DNA of 43,020 nt, taken from contig JBFWMN010000009.1 in assembly GCA_050251555.1 (NCBI GenBank), positions 1-43,020 on the forward strand, in the 5' to 3' direction. This stretch comes from UBA2137 sp050251555. GTDB lineage: Bacteria > Pseudomonadota > Alphaproteobacteria > Micavibrionales > Micavibrionaceae. The position numbers and the translations under genes were made by a program. The stretch's first letter is position 1; every line of letters begins with the position of its first letter. This document shows positions 1 through 7,049 of this stretch, piece by piece. Below the pieces are notes generated by a model. The model saw nothing but the letters and a program-made list of their open reading frames with translations, was not told where the DNA came from and ran no database searches.

Positions 1-2
1 AG

Positions 3-1223
3 CATCGTCGTAAAAACGCCGAACAGACCAAGGACCGTATGCGTGCCCGCGTCATGGGTGGCTATTGGGTGTTCCAAGCGCCTTGGGGCTATCGTTATGA
101 ACGCCAGTCGGGCGGCGGCAAGGTTCTTGTCCGCAACGAACCGCTGGCCTCCATCGTTCGGGAAGCCCTTGAAGGTTTCGCCTCGGGGCGCTTTGCTTCG
201 CAAGGTGAGGTCAAGCGTTTCCTTGAGGCCAGTCCCCCCTTCCCGACAAACAAACACGGGCTGGTGACGTATGAAAGCATCGGTCAGCTCCTGACCCAGC
301 CCCTCTATGCTGGCTATATCGAAGTTCAGCGCTGGGACGTGCCGCTTCGCAAAGCCCAGCACGAAGGCCTGATTTCCCTCGAAGACTTTGGCATCATCCA
401 AGATCGGCTGGCTGGCAAGGTCCGTGCACCGACCCGCAAGGATATCAACGAAGATTTCCCGCTGCGGGGTGTCGTCTGCTGCGCCGATTGCGGTCATCCC
501 ATGACCGCCGCATGGTCTAAAGGGCGTAGTGCGACCTATCCCTATTACCTGTGCCGCCAGCGGGGTTGTGAGGGCAACGGCAAATCTATTGCGCGGGACA
601 AGGTTGAGGATGCCCTGCACAACCTTGTGCAATCACTCAAACCCACCCCCTCGCTGTTCCAACTGGCGAACGAGGCCTTTCGGGATTTCTGGCAAAAGCG
701 AGTGGATTCAGGCCGCGAAAAGATGACGCAGATGCGTCTGGAAATCGGTCGTATCGAGCGGAAGCTTTCGCAGGTCGTGGACCGTCTCGTAGAGGCCGAC
801 AGCAGCACAATCGTCAAAGCCTATGAAAAGAGGGTCGAAGAACTGGAACGGCAAAAGCTGATTCTGACCGAAAAGATTGCCAAATGCGGCACTCCGGCTC
901 GCGACTACCAATCAAGTTTTCAAACCGCTCTCAAATTTTTGGCAAACCCTTGGAATCTTTGGGAAAGTGGTCGGTTGGAAGACCGCCGTGCCATGCTCAA
1001 ACTGGTCTTTGGAGGGAGGATCGTATTCGACCGTTTTGAGGGCTTTCAAACCCCTGAAATATCCTTGCCATTCAAGGCATTAGGCGCAATTTCTGGCCCA
1101 AAAAAGGATATGGTGCGGGTGGTCGGACTCGAACCGACACTCCTTGCGGAACCAGATTTTGAGTCTGGCGCGTCTACCAATTTCACCACACCCGCATCAG
1201 GCTGTTCATTTCGTGAAAGGTGA
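3..1223 (+). CDS. Large serine recombinase, C-terminal part (left-truncated by window)
   Basis: Site-specific recombinase that would integrate and excise a mobile element. The frame is already open at the left edge, so the N-terminal catalytic resolvase domain lies outside the window. Visible are a recombinase domain (GGYWVFQAPWGYRYE near its start, residues about 15-125 here), a zinc ribbon (VVCCADCGHPM, then YYLCRQRGCEG), a long charged coiled coil, and a terminal segment around GGRIVFDRFEGFQTPEISLP. From about base 1111 the frame runs antisense through a tRNA-Leu gene and translates it as MVRVVGLEPTLLAEPDFES, so the last ~40 residues are not native recombinase sequence. The natural end is probably altered by integration at the tRNA. 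Family identity is firm; the element and its other end are not visible. Confidence 0.9.
   Translation, partial: HRRKNAEQTKDRMRARVMGGYWVFQAPWGYRYERQSGGGKVLVRNEPLASIVREALEGFASGRFASQGEVKRFLEASPPFPTNKHGLVTYESIGQLLTQPLYAGYIEVQRWDVPLRKAQHEGLISLEDFGIIQDRLAGKVRAPTRKDINEDFPLRGVVCCADCGHPMTAAWSKGRSATYPYYLCRQRGCEGNGKSIARDKVEDALHNLVQSLKPTPSLFQLANEAFRDFWQKRVDSGREKMTQMRLEIGRIERKLSQVVDRLVEADSSTIVKAYEKRVEELERQKLILTEKIAKCGTPARDYQSSFQTALKFLANPWNLWESGRLEDRRAMLKLVFGGRIVFDRFEGFQTPEISLPFKALGAISGPKKDMVRVVGLEPTLLAEPDFESGASTNFTTPASGCSFRER
1111..1195 (-). tRNA. tRNA-Leu (anticodon CAA)
   Basis: On the minus strand the sequence folds as a class II tRNA. The acceptor stem is GCGGGTG/CACCCGC with discriminator A and an encoded CCA (1111-1113). 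The D-arm region contains GGTAGAC. The anticodon stem CCAGA/TCTGG encloses the loop CTCAAAA, giving anticodon CAA (reads UUG). A long variable arm follows, then the T arm GTCGG-TTCGAGT-CCGAC. The 3' end faces the serine recombinase, the usual orientation for an element integrated at a tRNA 3' end. Confidence 0.96.
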
Positions 1224-1301
1224 AATCGGTTGTGCCATAAAACTGTATGAACGTGCAAGCCCTCTTTCAAGCCATTGCGTTTTTCTTTAATCTGGTCCTT
1301 T

Positions 1302-1982
1302 ATGACGGACATTATGACAGCAGAACCTATTGAGCGCACACCACGCAATCTCTCAGCCCTTCTCAGTGAACTGATTGAGTCTTCAGAGACACAAGGCGAG
1401 CGCACATCCTTAGCCTTTATCATCGAAGCCTTTCATGAGCGCGGTTTCGGCGTTCTTCTCTTTTTTCTGGCCTTGCCTGCGGCCCTCCCCGTGCCCGCAC
1501 TCGGCATCAACGTGATTATTGCCTTGCCCATCTTACTGTTAACAATCCAGCAAGCCATGGGGCGCCATAAAGTCTGGTTGCCCGAGAGCGTTATGCGCCG
1601 CTCCTTTAAAACCAGCCATTTACAAGGGTTCTTGAAAAAAAGCATTCCGTTCGTCCTCAAGATCGAAGAAATCACACGTGCCCGCTTTGCCTTTCTGACA
1701 CGCGGTCTGTTTTCTAAGCTCATCGGCGTCTTCGGGATTATCTTTGCCATCTCGGTCACTATTCCTGTGCCCTTAACCAATACCGTGCCGTCCATGGCGA
1801 TTTGCTTTATGTCGATCGGGGTGATTATGCGCGACGGGTTATTCGTGATCGGCGGCATGGTGCTTGGCACGGCTTGGATCACGATGCTGATTGTGCTGAC
1901 CCTGCTCTTCGGTGCGGCTGCCACTGGCATTTTGCACGATCAGATCCATATGATTAAGGACTTCGTCTTCAGTTTGTTTTGA
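1302..1982 (+). CDS. ExoD family membrane protein
   Basis: Integral membrane protein of the ExoD family (exopolysaccharide synthesis ExoD, first described in rhizobia as affecting exopolysaccharide production and alkali tolerance; biochemical role unknown). An N-terminal cytoplasmic stretch (ERTPRNLSALLSELIE) is followed by the conserved region ERTSLAFIIEAFHERGFGVL and several hydrophobic segments, including FFLALPAALPVPALG and the C-terminal IGGMVLGTAWITMLIVLTLL. Start taken as ATG 1302; ATG 1314 is also possible and an in-frame TTG lies at 1275. The stop is 11 bases before dsbB, so the two are probably cotranscribed, pairing an envelope polysaccharide function with periplasmic disulfide formation. 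Confidence 0.88.
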   Translation: MTDIMTAEPIERTPRNLSALLSELIESSETQGERTSLAFIIEAFHERGFGVLLFFLALPAALPVPALGINVIIALPILLLTIQQAMGRHKVWLPESVMRRSFKTSHLQGFLKKSIPFVLKIEEITRARFAFLTRGLFSKLIGVFGIIFAISVTIPVPLTNTVPSMAICFMSIGVIMRDGLFVIGGMVLGTAWITMLIVLTLLFGAAATGILHDQIHMIKDFVFSLF

Positions 1983-1993
1983 GAGGGACGCCT

Positions 1994-2518
1994 ATGCTTG
2001 ATACATTGAAAAAACTCTCTGCCCTTCAGGTTTTTCTTCTTACAGCCGGATTTTCGGCAGCCTCGCTTATCATGGCGCTAATTGCCCAGTTCGGCTTCAA
2101 CCTTGCCCCTTGTGAGCTGTGCATCTATCAGCGCTGGCCCTTTGGCCTGATTATCGTGCTGGGGATTTTCGGGCTCATGGTCAGTAAGGGCGGCATGCCT
2201 GCACTGGCGCGCCTGACTGTTGCAATGACGGGCCTGACATTCCTGACAAATGCGGGAATTGCCGTGTTTCACTCAGGCGTGGAACGCCACTGGTGGAAAG
2301 GTTTGGAAGGATGCTCGGCCCCTGACCTCAGCGGCAATATTGATGATGTTCTTGCCCGAATTGCTGCAACCCCTGCAGCAAAATGCGATGAAATCCCTTG
2401 GGCCGACCCGATTTTGGGCCTATCCATGGCAAATTACAACGTGCTCTTTTGCGGCGTTGCGGGGCTTTTATGCCTGATCTGGGTTTTGAAAAATCCTGCC
2501 GTTTATAAAACGAATTAG
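1994..2518 (+). CDS. dsbB: Disulfide bond formation protein DsbB
   Basis: Inner-membrane quinone reductase that reoxidises periplasmic DsbA-like thiol oxidases and passes electrons to quinone. The 174-residue product has four hydrophobic segments. Both redox cysteine pairs are visible: C40-E-L-C43 in the first periplasmic loop (PCELCIYQRWPFG) and C107 with C131 in the second loop. Length and spacing fit the DsbB family. ATG 1994 is preceded by GAGAGGGA at 1981-1988. It follows the exoD-like gene closely and converges with a 40-codon minus-strand ORF, overlapping its stop by four bases. Confidence 0.93.
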   Translation: MLDTLKKLSALQVFLLTAGFSAASLIMALIAQFGFNLAPCELCIYQRWPFGLIIVLGIFGLMVSKGGMPALARLTVAMTGLTFLTNAGIAVFHSGVERHWWKGLEGCSAPDLSGNIDDVLARIAATPAAKCDEIPWADPILGLSMANYNVLFCGVAGLLCLIWVLKNPAVYKTN

Positions 2519-2637
2519 CCGATCTGGCCTTGAACGACAGCGCTGATCAAAACGAAGCATCCGACATAGAACAAATACAATAAAACAGCCTCATGCGGTT
2601 TGCGGTGTTTGGAAAAGTCAAAAAGATTGCGCAGCAT
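2515..2637 (-). CDS. Putative 40-residue membrane peptide
   Basis: Small ORF read directly from the minus strand, beginning MLRNLFDFSKHRKPHEA and followed by one hydrophobic span (VLLYLFYVGCFVLISAVV). The ATG (2637) is preceded by AAGGGG at a suitable distance. A basic N-terminus followed by one membrane helix is a common small inner-membrane protein layout. The stop overlaps the dsbB stop region in a tail-to-tail arrangement. No function is recognised. Support is the ribosome binding site, coherent composition and an otherwise empty interval; it could still be chance. Confidence 0.6.
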   Translation of the reverse strand: MLRNLFDFSKHRKPHEAVLLYLFYVGCFVLISAVVQGQIG

Positions 2638-2720
2638 GGGGCACCCCTTCTTCGGTTTATCGGTTCATCAGCTATATGTGGTTGTGGATAAGTCCTAATG
2701 GGAGAAATGTCCGCCGTCAA

Positions 2721-2750
2721 TAAAAAAACGGGCTGTAACGCCCGTTTTCT
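2721..2750 (-). terminator. Intrinsic terminator after the Pmp3 gene
   Basis: Read on the minus strand, ACGGGC-GTTACA-GCCCGT forms a GC-rich hairpin followed immediately by a run of seven T. It lies 17 bases past the stop of the Pmp3 gene. The flanking A tract extends the stem and could allow weak function on the plus strand for dsbB. Confidence 0.85.
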
Positions 2751-2766
2751 GTAGGTTTGCGCAGAT

Positions 2767-2976
2767 TTACTTCTTCACGATAATGTAAAGCGCATGGATG
2801 ATACCCGGCAAAAACCCGAGAAATGTAAGTAACAGGTTGATCCAGAAGTGTTTTGTCAGCCCGACTTCCATAAGAACGCCCAGAGGCGGGAAGATGACGG
2901 CCAGAATGATTTTCAAAATATCGCCGCCAACACTGTCAGGGGCGGTGGATGCAGGGGATGTACGTGGTGTAGCCAT
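2767..2976 (-). CDS. YqaE/Pmp3 family small membrane protein
   Basis: A 69-residue protein with two membrane helices: DILKIILAVIFPPLGVLMEV and FWINLLLTFLGFLPGIIHALY. The FPPLGV and LGFLPGIIHA motifs are diagnostic of the Pmp3/YqaE/UPF0057 family, stress-associated proteolipids found in bacteria, yeast and plants and linked to salt or membrane-potential stress. The N-terminal 18 residues are Ser/Thr/Pro rich and longer than in minimal members. GAGGAG precedes the ATG. Monocistronic, with a strong terminator just downstream. Confidence 0.92.
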   Translation of the reverse strand: MATPRTSPASTAPDSVGGDILKIILAVIFPPLGVLMEVGLTKHFWINLLLTFLGFLPGIIHALYIIVKK

Positions 2977-3045
2977 TTTTAAACTCCTCTTTTTTCATTT
3001 CCTGTGTCGCTAACGCGCCACCCCCCATTCCAGTTCAAAGGCAAT

Positions 3046-3079
3046 AAAAAAATCAGGCCGGAAAACCGGCCTGACTTTT
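3046..3079 (-). terminator. Intrinsic terminator between two membrane genes
   Basis: A perfect 9-bp stem TCAGGCCGG / CCGGCCTGA (3053-3061 and 3066-3074) with a 4-base loop is flanked by an A tract on the left and a T tract on the right. On the minus strand it reads stem then TTTTTTT and ends the gene at 3113-3463. It also isolates the Pmp3 gene. Confidence 0.87.
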
Positions 3080-3112
3080 TACTTTACGATTTAAAATCGA
3101 AGTCGCTTTTTA

Positions 3113-3463
3113 TTAGCGCTTGATTGTTGTCAGAAGGGCGACAGGCACCATGCCGAGCAGGATGCTGGTCGTGTAGCCAAGATAGACACCCAGAACAACA
3201 AGCAGGATCGAGAAGATATCGCTCGTCAGCTTGCGGCCGGATAGGATCATCGTCGATAGGACAAGGATAAACCCTGTTCCGATCAGTGTGTGCATATGGC
3301 TGCCTTCAAAGAAGCCATGCACATCTGATACGACGCCCGCCATCCCCAGAACATGCAACAGTACGGTTGAAAAACCGACCAGCACGATCAGAGATGAGAT
3401 GTAGAACCATACGGCATCTGTTGTTGATCTTGTTGAAGTTGTATCAATCATTTTCCCAAACAT
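3113..3463 (-). CDS. Unknown three-helix membrane protein
   Basis: A 116-residue hydrophobic protein. After a polar N-terminus there are three to four hydrophobic segments: WFYISSLIVLVGFSTVLLHV, HTLIGTGFILVLSTMIL, and the pair IFSILLVVLGVYLGYTTSI / LLGMVPVALLTTI. The first loop contains a His-rich patch (VHGFFEGSHMH). The start is well supported by AAAGGAGGA eight bases before the ATG. I do not recognise the family. It has its own terminator and sits between Pmp3 and HNH genes on the same strand, so it is probably a separate small transcription unit. Confidence 0.78.
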   Translation of the reverse strand: MFGKMIDTTSTRSTTDAVWFYISSLIVLVGFSTVLLHVLGMAGVVSDVHGFFEGSHMHTLIGTGFILVLSTMILSGRKLTSDIFSILLVVLGVYLGYTTSILLGMVPVALLTTIKR

Positions 3464-3486
3464 GACATTCCTCCTTTGGTATGTCG

Positions 3487-4101
3487 TTAGTTGATGTACT
3501 CGTCTTCCAGTTCGGAATCCCAGTACAGATAATCCTCCCAGCTTTTGTGCAGAAAACCCGGAGGAAACTTCTTGCCACGCTCCTGAAGCTCATAGACCGT
3601 GGGTTCATACGGTTTATGCATCGGGTGCATGTTGCATTCTTTCGGCAGCTTGTCGCCTTTCTTGGTATTACAGCACTGACAAGCCGTCACAATATTGTCC
3701 CACGATGTGCGCCCACCCTTTGAGCGGGGGATCACATGATCGAATGTCAGAGCCTGCGTGCGGTATTTGTCACCGCAATACTGGCAATTCCATTCGTCAC
3801 GCAGGAACACGTTAAACCGCGTAAAGGCGGGTGTCCGGCGTGAAGGGATATATTCATTCAATACAAGGACCGAGGGCAACTTGAACTCCGCAGTCGGAGA
3901 GCGCACCACGCGGTCATATTCGGATATCACGCGCACCGTATCACGAAAAATGGCCTTTACAGCTTCCTGCCAAGGCCACAACGATAACGGATAGTAAGAA
4001 AGAGGTCTGTAGTCCGCATTTAGCACAAGCGCCGGAAACATCTCTAGCGGCGTCGCATGGACTGTCGGTGTTGTCGTCGTGTAGCCTTCGCTATATTGCA
4101 T
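3487..4101 (-). CDS. HNH endonuclease family protein
   Basis: A 204-residue protein with a C-terminal HNH nuclease domain: zinc-binding CQYCGDK, then LTFDHVIPRSKGGRTSWDNI with the catalytic DH and the Asn of the motif, then CQCCNTKKGDK supplying the second Cys pair. The N-terminal half (VLNADYRPLSYYPLSLWPWQ) is typical of the stand-alone chromosomal HNH proteins common in alphaproteobacteria, not of restriction enzymes or homing endonucleases. The physiological role is unknown. ATG 4101 is chosen because AAAGGAG precedes it at good spacing; the frame is open further upstream but lacks such a site. Nothing nearby suggests a methyltransferase partner. Confidence 0.88.
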   Translation of the reverse strand: MQYSEGYTTTTPTVHATPLEMFPALVLNADYRPLSYYPLSLWPWQEAVKAIFRDTVRVISEYDRVVRSPTAEFKLPSVLVLNEYIPSRRTPAFTRFNVFLRDEWNCQYCGDKYRTQALTFDHVIPRSKGGRTSWDNIVTACQCCNTKKGDKLPKECNMHPMHKPYEPTVYELQERGKKFPPGFLHKSWEDYLYWDSELEDEYIN

Positions 4102-4324
4102 CAGCAACTCCTTTCGGGGCAGATACGAAAAGAATATTCGCGGAGGCCATAAGGTGGGAACGAAAGACAACGGTAAAAGAAAAAACCGCTAATACTCATA
4201 ATCGTGTAGGCCTCGCATTGCCCTACAACTTTATTATACCAAACAATTTTAAGTAAATGCACTAGCTTTGTAATAAACTTATGCTGCATAACAGCGGGAC
4301 ATTTTTTTATCCAATATTATCAAT

Positions 4325-4350
4325 AGGATAAAATTATTGCTGCGCAATAT
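4325..4350 (-). terminator. Possible weak terminator after the esterase gene
   Basis: On the minus strand ATTGC-GCA-GCAAT forms a short hairpin followed by AATTTTATCC. The stem is AT-rich and the T tract interrupted, so this is a weak candidate. The interval 4102-4360 holds nothing else recognisable apart from the presumed promoter of the HNH gene. Confidence 0.3.
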
Positions 4351-4360
4351 GGAAAGTCTT

Positions 4361-5002
4361 TTACTTGATGTTTTTTTGTAAAAAGCCGAGCGCTTTTACA
4401 AGCCCCTGCCCGTCTATGCCATGCTCCAAACCGGGAATCAAAAGCGATTCGACGGGGAAGTTTGCGGCACGCAAAACCTGCTCGGACATGAGCGTCGCCC
4501 CGACGGGAACAACCTGATCATTGGTACCGTGAATAAGACAGATCGGCAGGTCCTCGTTCAGCACATTTTGCTGCACATGCGGGATCAGTAATGAGCCGCT
4601 ATAGCCGACAATACAGCGGATCATTTCGGGGCGTCTCACCCCCAGATGCAGGGACATCATCGTCCCTTGGGAAAAGCCGAGTAACGAAATGTCTTTATCC
4701 CCTAACCCGTATTTTTCCATCAAGGCTTGGGCGAAATCCTCAAGGTCGGGAAGCGCAGTATCCGCCCCGATTTTCATCGCCATCGGGTTATAGGCTGACA
4801 AGGAGAACCACTGGAAGCCCGGTCCGCCCATTTCGCACGGGGTCGGTGCGTCAGGTGACACAAACAAAACCCCGGGAAAATGCGGTACGAAGTGTTCACC
4901 GATGGAGAGCAAATCATCGCCGTTTGCCCCATAACCATGAAGAAGAATCACGATATGGCGGGGCTTCTCAAGATTTGCGGGAGTTTGTTTATAAGCAAGC
5001 AC
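4361..5002 (-). CDS. Carboxylesterase/phospholipase, alpha/beta hydrolase
   Basis: A 213-residue esterase of the phospholipase/carboxylesterase family (related to acyl-protein thioesterases). Catalytic elements are visible: oxyanion-hole HGYGANGDDLL near residue 22, nucleophile elbow GFSQG (about residue 110), acid in IHGTNDQVVP, and histidine in GLEHGID near the C-terminus. It hydrolyses short-chain esters or lysophospholipid-type substrates; the real substrate is not predictable. The start appears to be GTG 5002, because the ATG four bases upstream is out of frame and closes after five codons. Monocistronic and divergent from the iron permease gene. Confidence 0.9.
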   Translation of the reverse strand: MLAYKQTPANLEKPRHIVILLHGYGANGDDLLSIGEHFVPHFPGVLFVSPDAPTPCEMGGPGFQWFSLSAYNPMAMKIGADTALPDLEDFAQALMEKYGLGDKDISLLGFSQGTMMSLHLGVRRPEMIRCIVGYSGSLLIPHVQQNVLNEDLPICLIHGTNDQVVPVGATLMSEQVLRAANFPVESLLIPGLEHGIDGQGLVKALGFLQKNIK

Positions 5003-5078
5003 GCATGAACATTACCCTGCCTGCCCGCAACTTTCCACCGTAAAAACAGCTTTCTTGCACCCGCTCAAAAAGAGTCCT

Positions 5079-5102
5079 TGCAAATGAGAATGGTTTGCAT
5101 TT
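5079..5102 (+). promoter_or_regulatory. Candidate Fur-like operator upstream of FTR1
   Basis: TGCAAA (5079-5084) and TTTGCA (5094-5099) form a perfect inverted repeat around TGAGAATGG, which resembles a Fur half-site (TGAGAAT against consensus TGATAAT). It lies about 55 bases before the iron permease start, in a 150-base divergent intergenic region. Iron-responsive control by a Fur-family protein is inferred from this pattern and the gene's function. Confidence 0.45.
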
Positions 5103-5153
5103 ACAAAAAAGAAAAAGAGACATTAACGACCCGCAACTTGAAAAGACTTCCTC

Positions 5154-5945
5154 ATGCTTGAAACCGCATTGGTCACCTTCCGCGAAGGGCTTGAAGCCTT
5201 CCTGATTATCGCGATTACACTGGCCTATCTCTATAAGACAGGCCGTGGACGCTTTGCACCCGCCATTTATCTTGGCACAGTAGTCGCCCTTCTGATCAGT
5301 GCCACAACAGGCATGCATATCGCCTCTCTTGCCAACAACCCCATTATGGAAGGCGCATTGGCAATGACGGCAGGCGCACTTGTTGCCAGCTTCACTTGGG
5401 TGGTCATGAAAACATCATCCAAAATCCGCACCAATATCCATTCCCAAATCGATCGTTATGCTGAAAAGCCGACTGCTGTCGCTCTTCTTGGCATGTTTGC
5501 CTTTACCGTTTTGATGATTACCCGCGAAGGCATGGAAACAGCCCTCATGCTCGGCTCCATGACCGCTTACACAAGCCCCTCCGCTCTATTATCGGGTGGC
5601 TTACTGGGACTGACTGCCGTGGCGCTCATTGGCTGGGCATGGGTGAAAAACGCGCATCGTATTGATCTGCGCTTGTTTATGCGCACCACAGGAATTTTCT
5701 TGATCCTGTTTGCCATTCATTTGTTTATTTACGGCATTCACGAAATGTCGGAAGTGTCCGCCCTCCCCTTCGTCAATAATTATGTCGTTCATAACTTGAC
5801 CGAAAATCTGGGCCCCGAAACCGCCATCGGACAAGGCATCACATACATTTTGTTCCTGATCCCGTTTGTCTATATCGGAGCAGTCACCTTTATGCGCTCT
5901 TACTATCGTCCGATACCGTCTCAGGCTCCTGCTGCTGCGGAATAG
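5154..5945 (+). CDS. FTR1 family iron permease
   Basis: High-affinity iron permease of the FTR1/EfeU family in the cytoplasmic membrane. It carries two REGxE-type iron-binding motifs, REGLEAF near residue 10 and REGME around residue 125, in separate membrane helices, as the family requires. About seven hydrophobic segments span the 263 residues. No periplasmic EfeO or peroxidase EfeB partner is adjacent, so it may act alone or with distant partners. ATG 5154 has only a modest upstream AAAGACTT-like signal. A Fur-like inverted repeat lies upstream. The 3' end overlaps the convergent PAP2 gene by 56 bases. Confidence 0.92.
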   Translation: MLETALVTFREGLEAFLIIAITLAYLYKTGRGRFAPAIYLGTVVALLISATTGMHIASLANNPIMEGALAMTAGALVASFTWVVMKTSSKIRTNIHSQIDRYAEKPTAVALLGMFAFTVLMITREGMETALMLGSMTAYTSPSALLSGGLLGLTAVALIGWAWVKNAHRIDLRLFMRTTGIFLILFAIHLFIYGIHEMSEVSALPFVNNYVVHNLTENLGPETAIGQGITYILFLIPFVYIGAVTFMRSYYRPIPSQAPAAAE

Positions 5946-7002
5946 CGATCTTCACCAGTCTCCAGATGACCCATGTCAGGAAAAATCCGACATAGCCGTC
6001 TATGGCGTAATGCCAGCCGAGATGCACTGAGCCAATCGCAATAAAGACAAAAAAGAGGATGGAAGCCCACTTAACCATCCCGCCGCGCTCCAGCCCGTAA
6101 AACAGGATGAGGGCCGCAACCGAGACATGCATACTGGGAAAAGCTGAAATGCCCGAGCCAAGCGCCGTGCCGTTCGTCTGGTACAAATCCCACAACATGG
6201 TCTGCGTTTGTAATGCATAGAGCTTCAACTTACCCGTCTCAGCAAACAACCAGTCACTTTGCGTTGCCAGCCTCTCCATCAAGGGCTCATAGGCACCATG
6301 GGGCAGCCCACCCGCCACATCGAAATAGCACGGACCTGCCGAGGAAAAGAGAAGTGCAAGCAGTGAACCATTGACCATCCATGCCAGAAAGAACGTATAG
6401 AAAAACTGGGTGCGCAATGTGGGACGTACCAGTGAAAAGGCCAGAAAATACATGACCAGAAACTTGATCGGAAACCACAGATTATAGACAAAATTGATGG
6501 CGTAGCTGCCCCATGCCGACCCCACTAACATATGGCTCAACTCCCAAGGGGAGTGTCCGAAGTGCATTTTCTGGTCCAGAAGATAAAATTCCGAATCCCA
6601 GCCGAACGGATGGATCAGCGGGATCATGGCTTTAAAGCCTGAAAAGGCCGCGATAAAAATCTTGTAGAAAATCAAGAGTGTCAGCCCCGTAAAGAGACGC
6701 TCTTTGGTAAGGTAATTTTCCTTAAAATAGGCAACCAGCGTACGGCTGAGATGTTTGGGCCGCTCGCAAATCATGATGCGCAGCGTGTGATAGATCACCA
6801 TCAGGAAAATCACAAAGCCCGTCACCAGCAATACCGCGTTCAAATAGGGCAACGCGTTCAAGTGATCTGACCAGCCGCGCTCGACAGCGATCAGGCGTAT
6901 AGCCGCAACATAGAGAATGACCGTCCCGTAAAGCGGCAAAAATTCCTTATTGCCGTATTTCAGGAAACAATTTTCAAAAAACGCTCTTAACAATTTGATC
7001 AT
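5890..7002 (-). CDS. PAP2-superfamily membrane phosphatase/phosphotransferase
   Basis: A 370-residue multi-pass protein whose C-terminal half carries PAP2_3-type catalytic motifs: SAFPSMHVSVA (the SxxxH motif) and GWHYAIDGYVG (the C-terminal His/Asp motif). This family includes inositolphosphotransferase-like and lipid phosphate phosphatase enzymes acting at the outer face of the inner membrane. The N-terminal half has about four additional helices. The substrate is unknown. Start set to ATG 7002; a TTG at 7011 is in frame, and neither has a strong ribosome binding site. The coding end overlaps the FTR1 gene tail-to-tail, so antisense effects between the transcripts are possible. Confidence 0.87.
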   Translation of the reverse strand: MIKLLRAFFENCFLKYGNKEFLPLYGTVILYVAAIRLIAVERGWSDHLNALPYLNAVLLVTGFVIFLMVIYHTLRIMICERPKHLSRTLVAYFKENYLTKERLFTGLTLLIFYKIFIAAFSGFKAMIPLIHPFGWDSEFYLLDQKMHFGHSPWELSHMLVGSAWGSYAINFVYNLWFPIKFLVMYFLAFSLVRPTLRTQFFYTFFLAWMVNGSLLALLFSSAGPCYFDVAGGLPHGAYEPLMERLATQSDWLFAETGKLKLYALQTQTMLWDLYQTNGTALGSGISAFPSMHVSVAALILFYGLERGGMVKWASILFFVFIAIGSVHLGWHYAIDGYVGFFLTWVIWRLVKIAIPQQQEPETVSDDSKSA

Positions 7003-7049
7003 GTGTGCCAATATAGCAGTTCCGCAAAAGCGAAAAGGAAGGAAAAACC

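Noticed and set aside
1046..1423. Minus-strand 125-codon ORF across the tRNA region
   Set aside because: Its middle is the direct translation of the tRNA-Leu gene (KLVDAPDSKSGSARSVGSSP), a well-known artefact, and the rest is antisense to the ExoD gene start and the recombinase end.
1433..1930. 165-codon minus-strand ORF
   Set aside because: Fully antisense to the exoD-like gene, with a Pro/Lys/Arg-rich composition typical of a shadow frame.
3487..4101. HNH protein as part of a restriction or defence system
   Set aside because: No methyltransferase, helicase or other defence gene is adjacent, and the N-terminal half matches stand-alone chromosomal HNH proteins.
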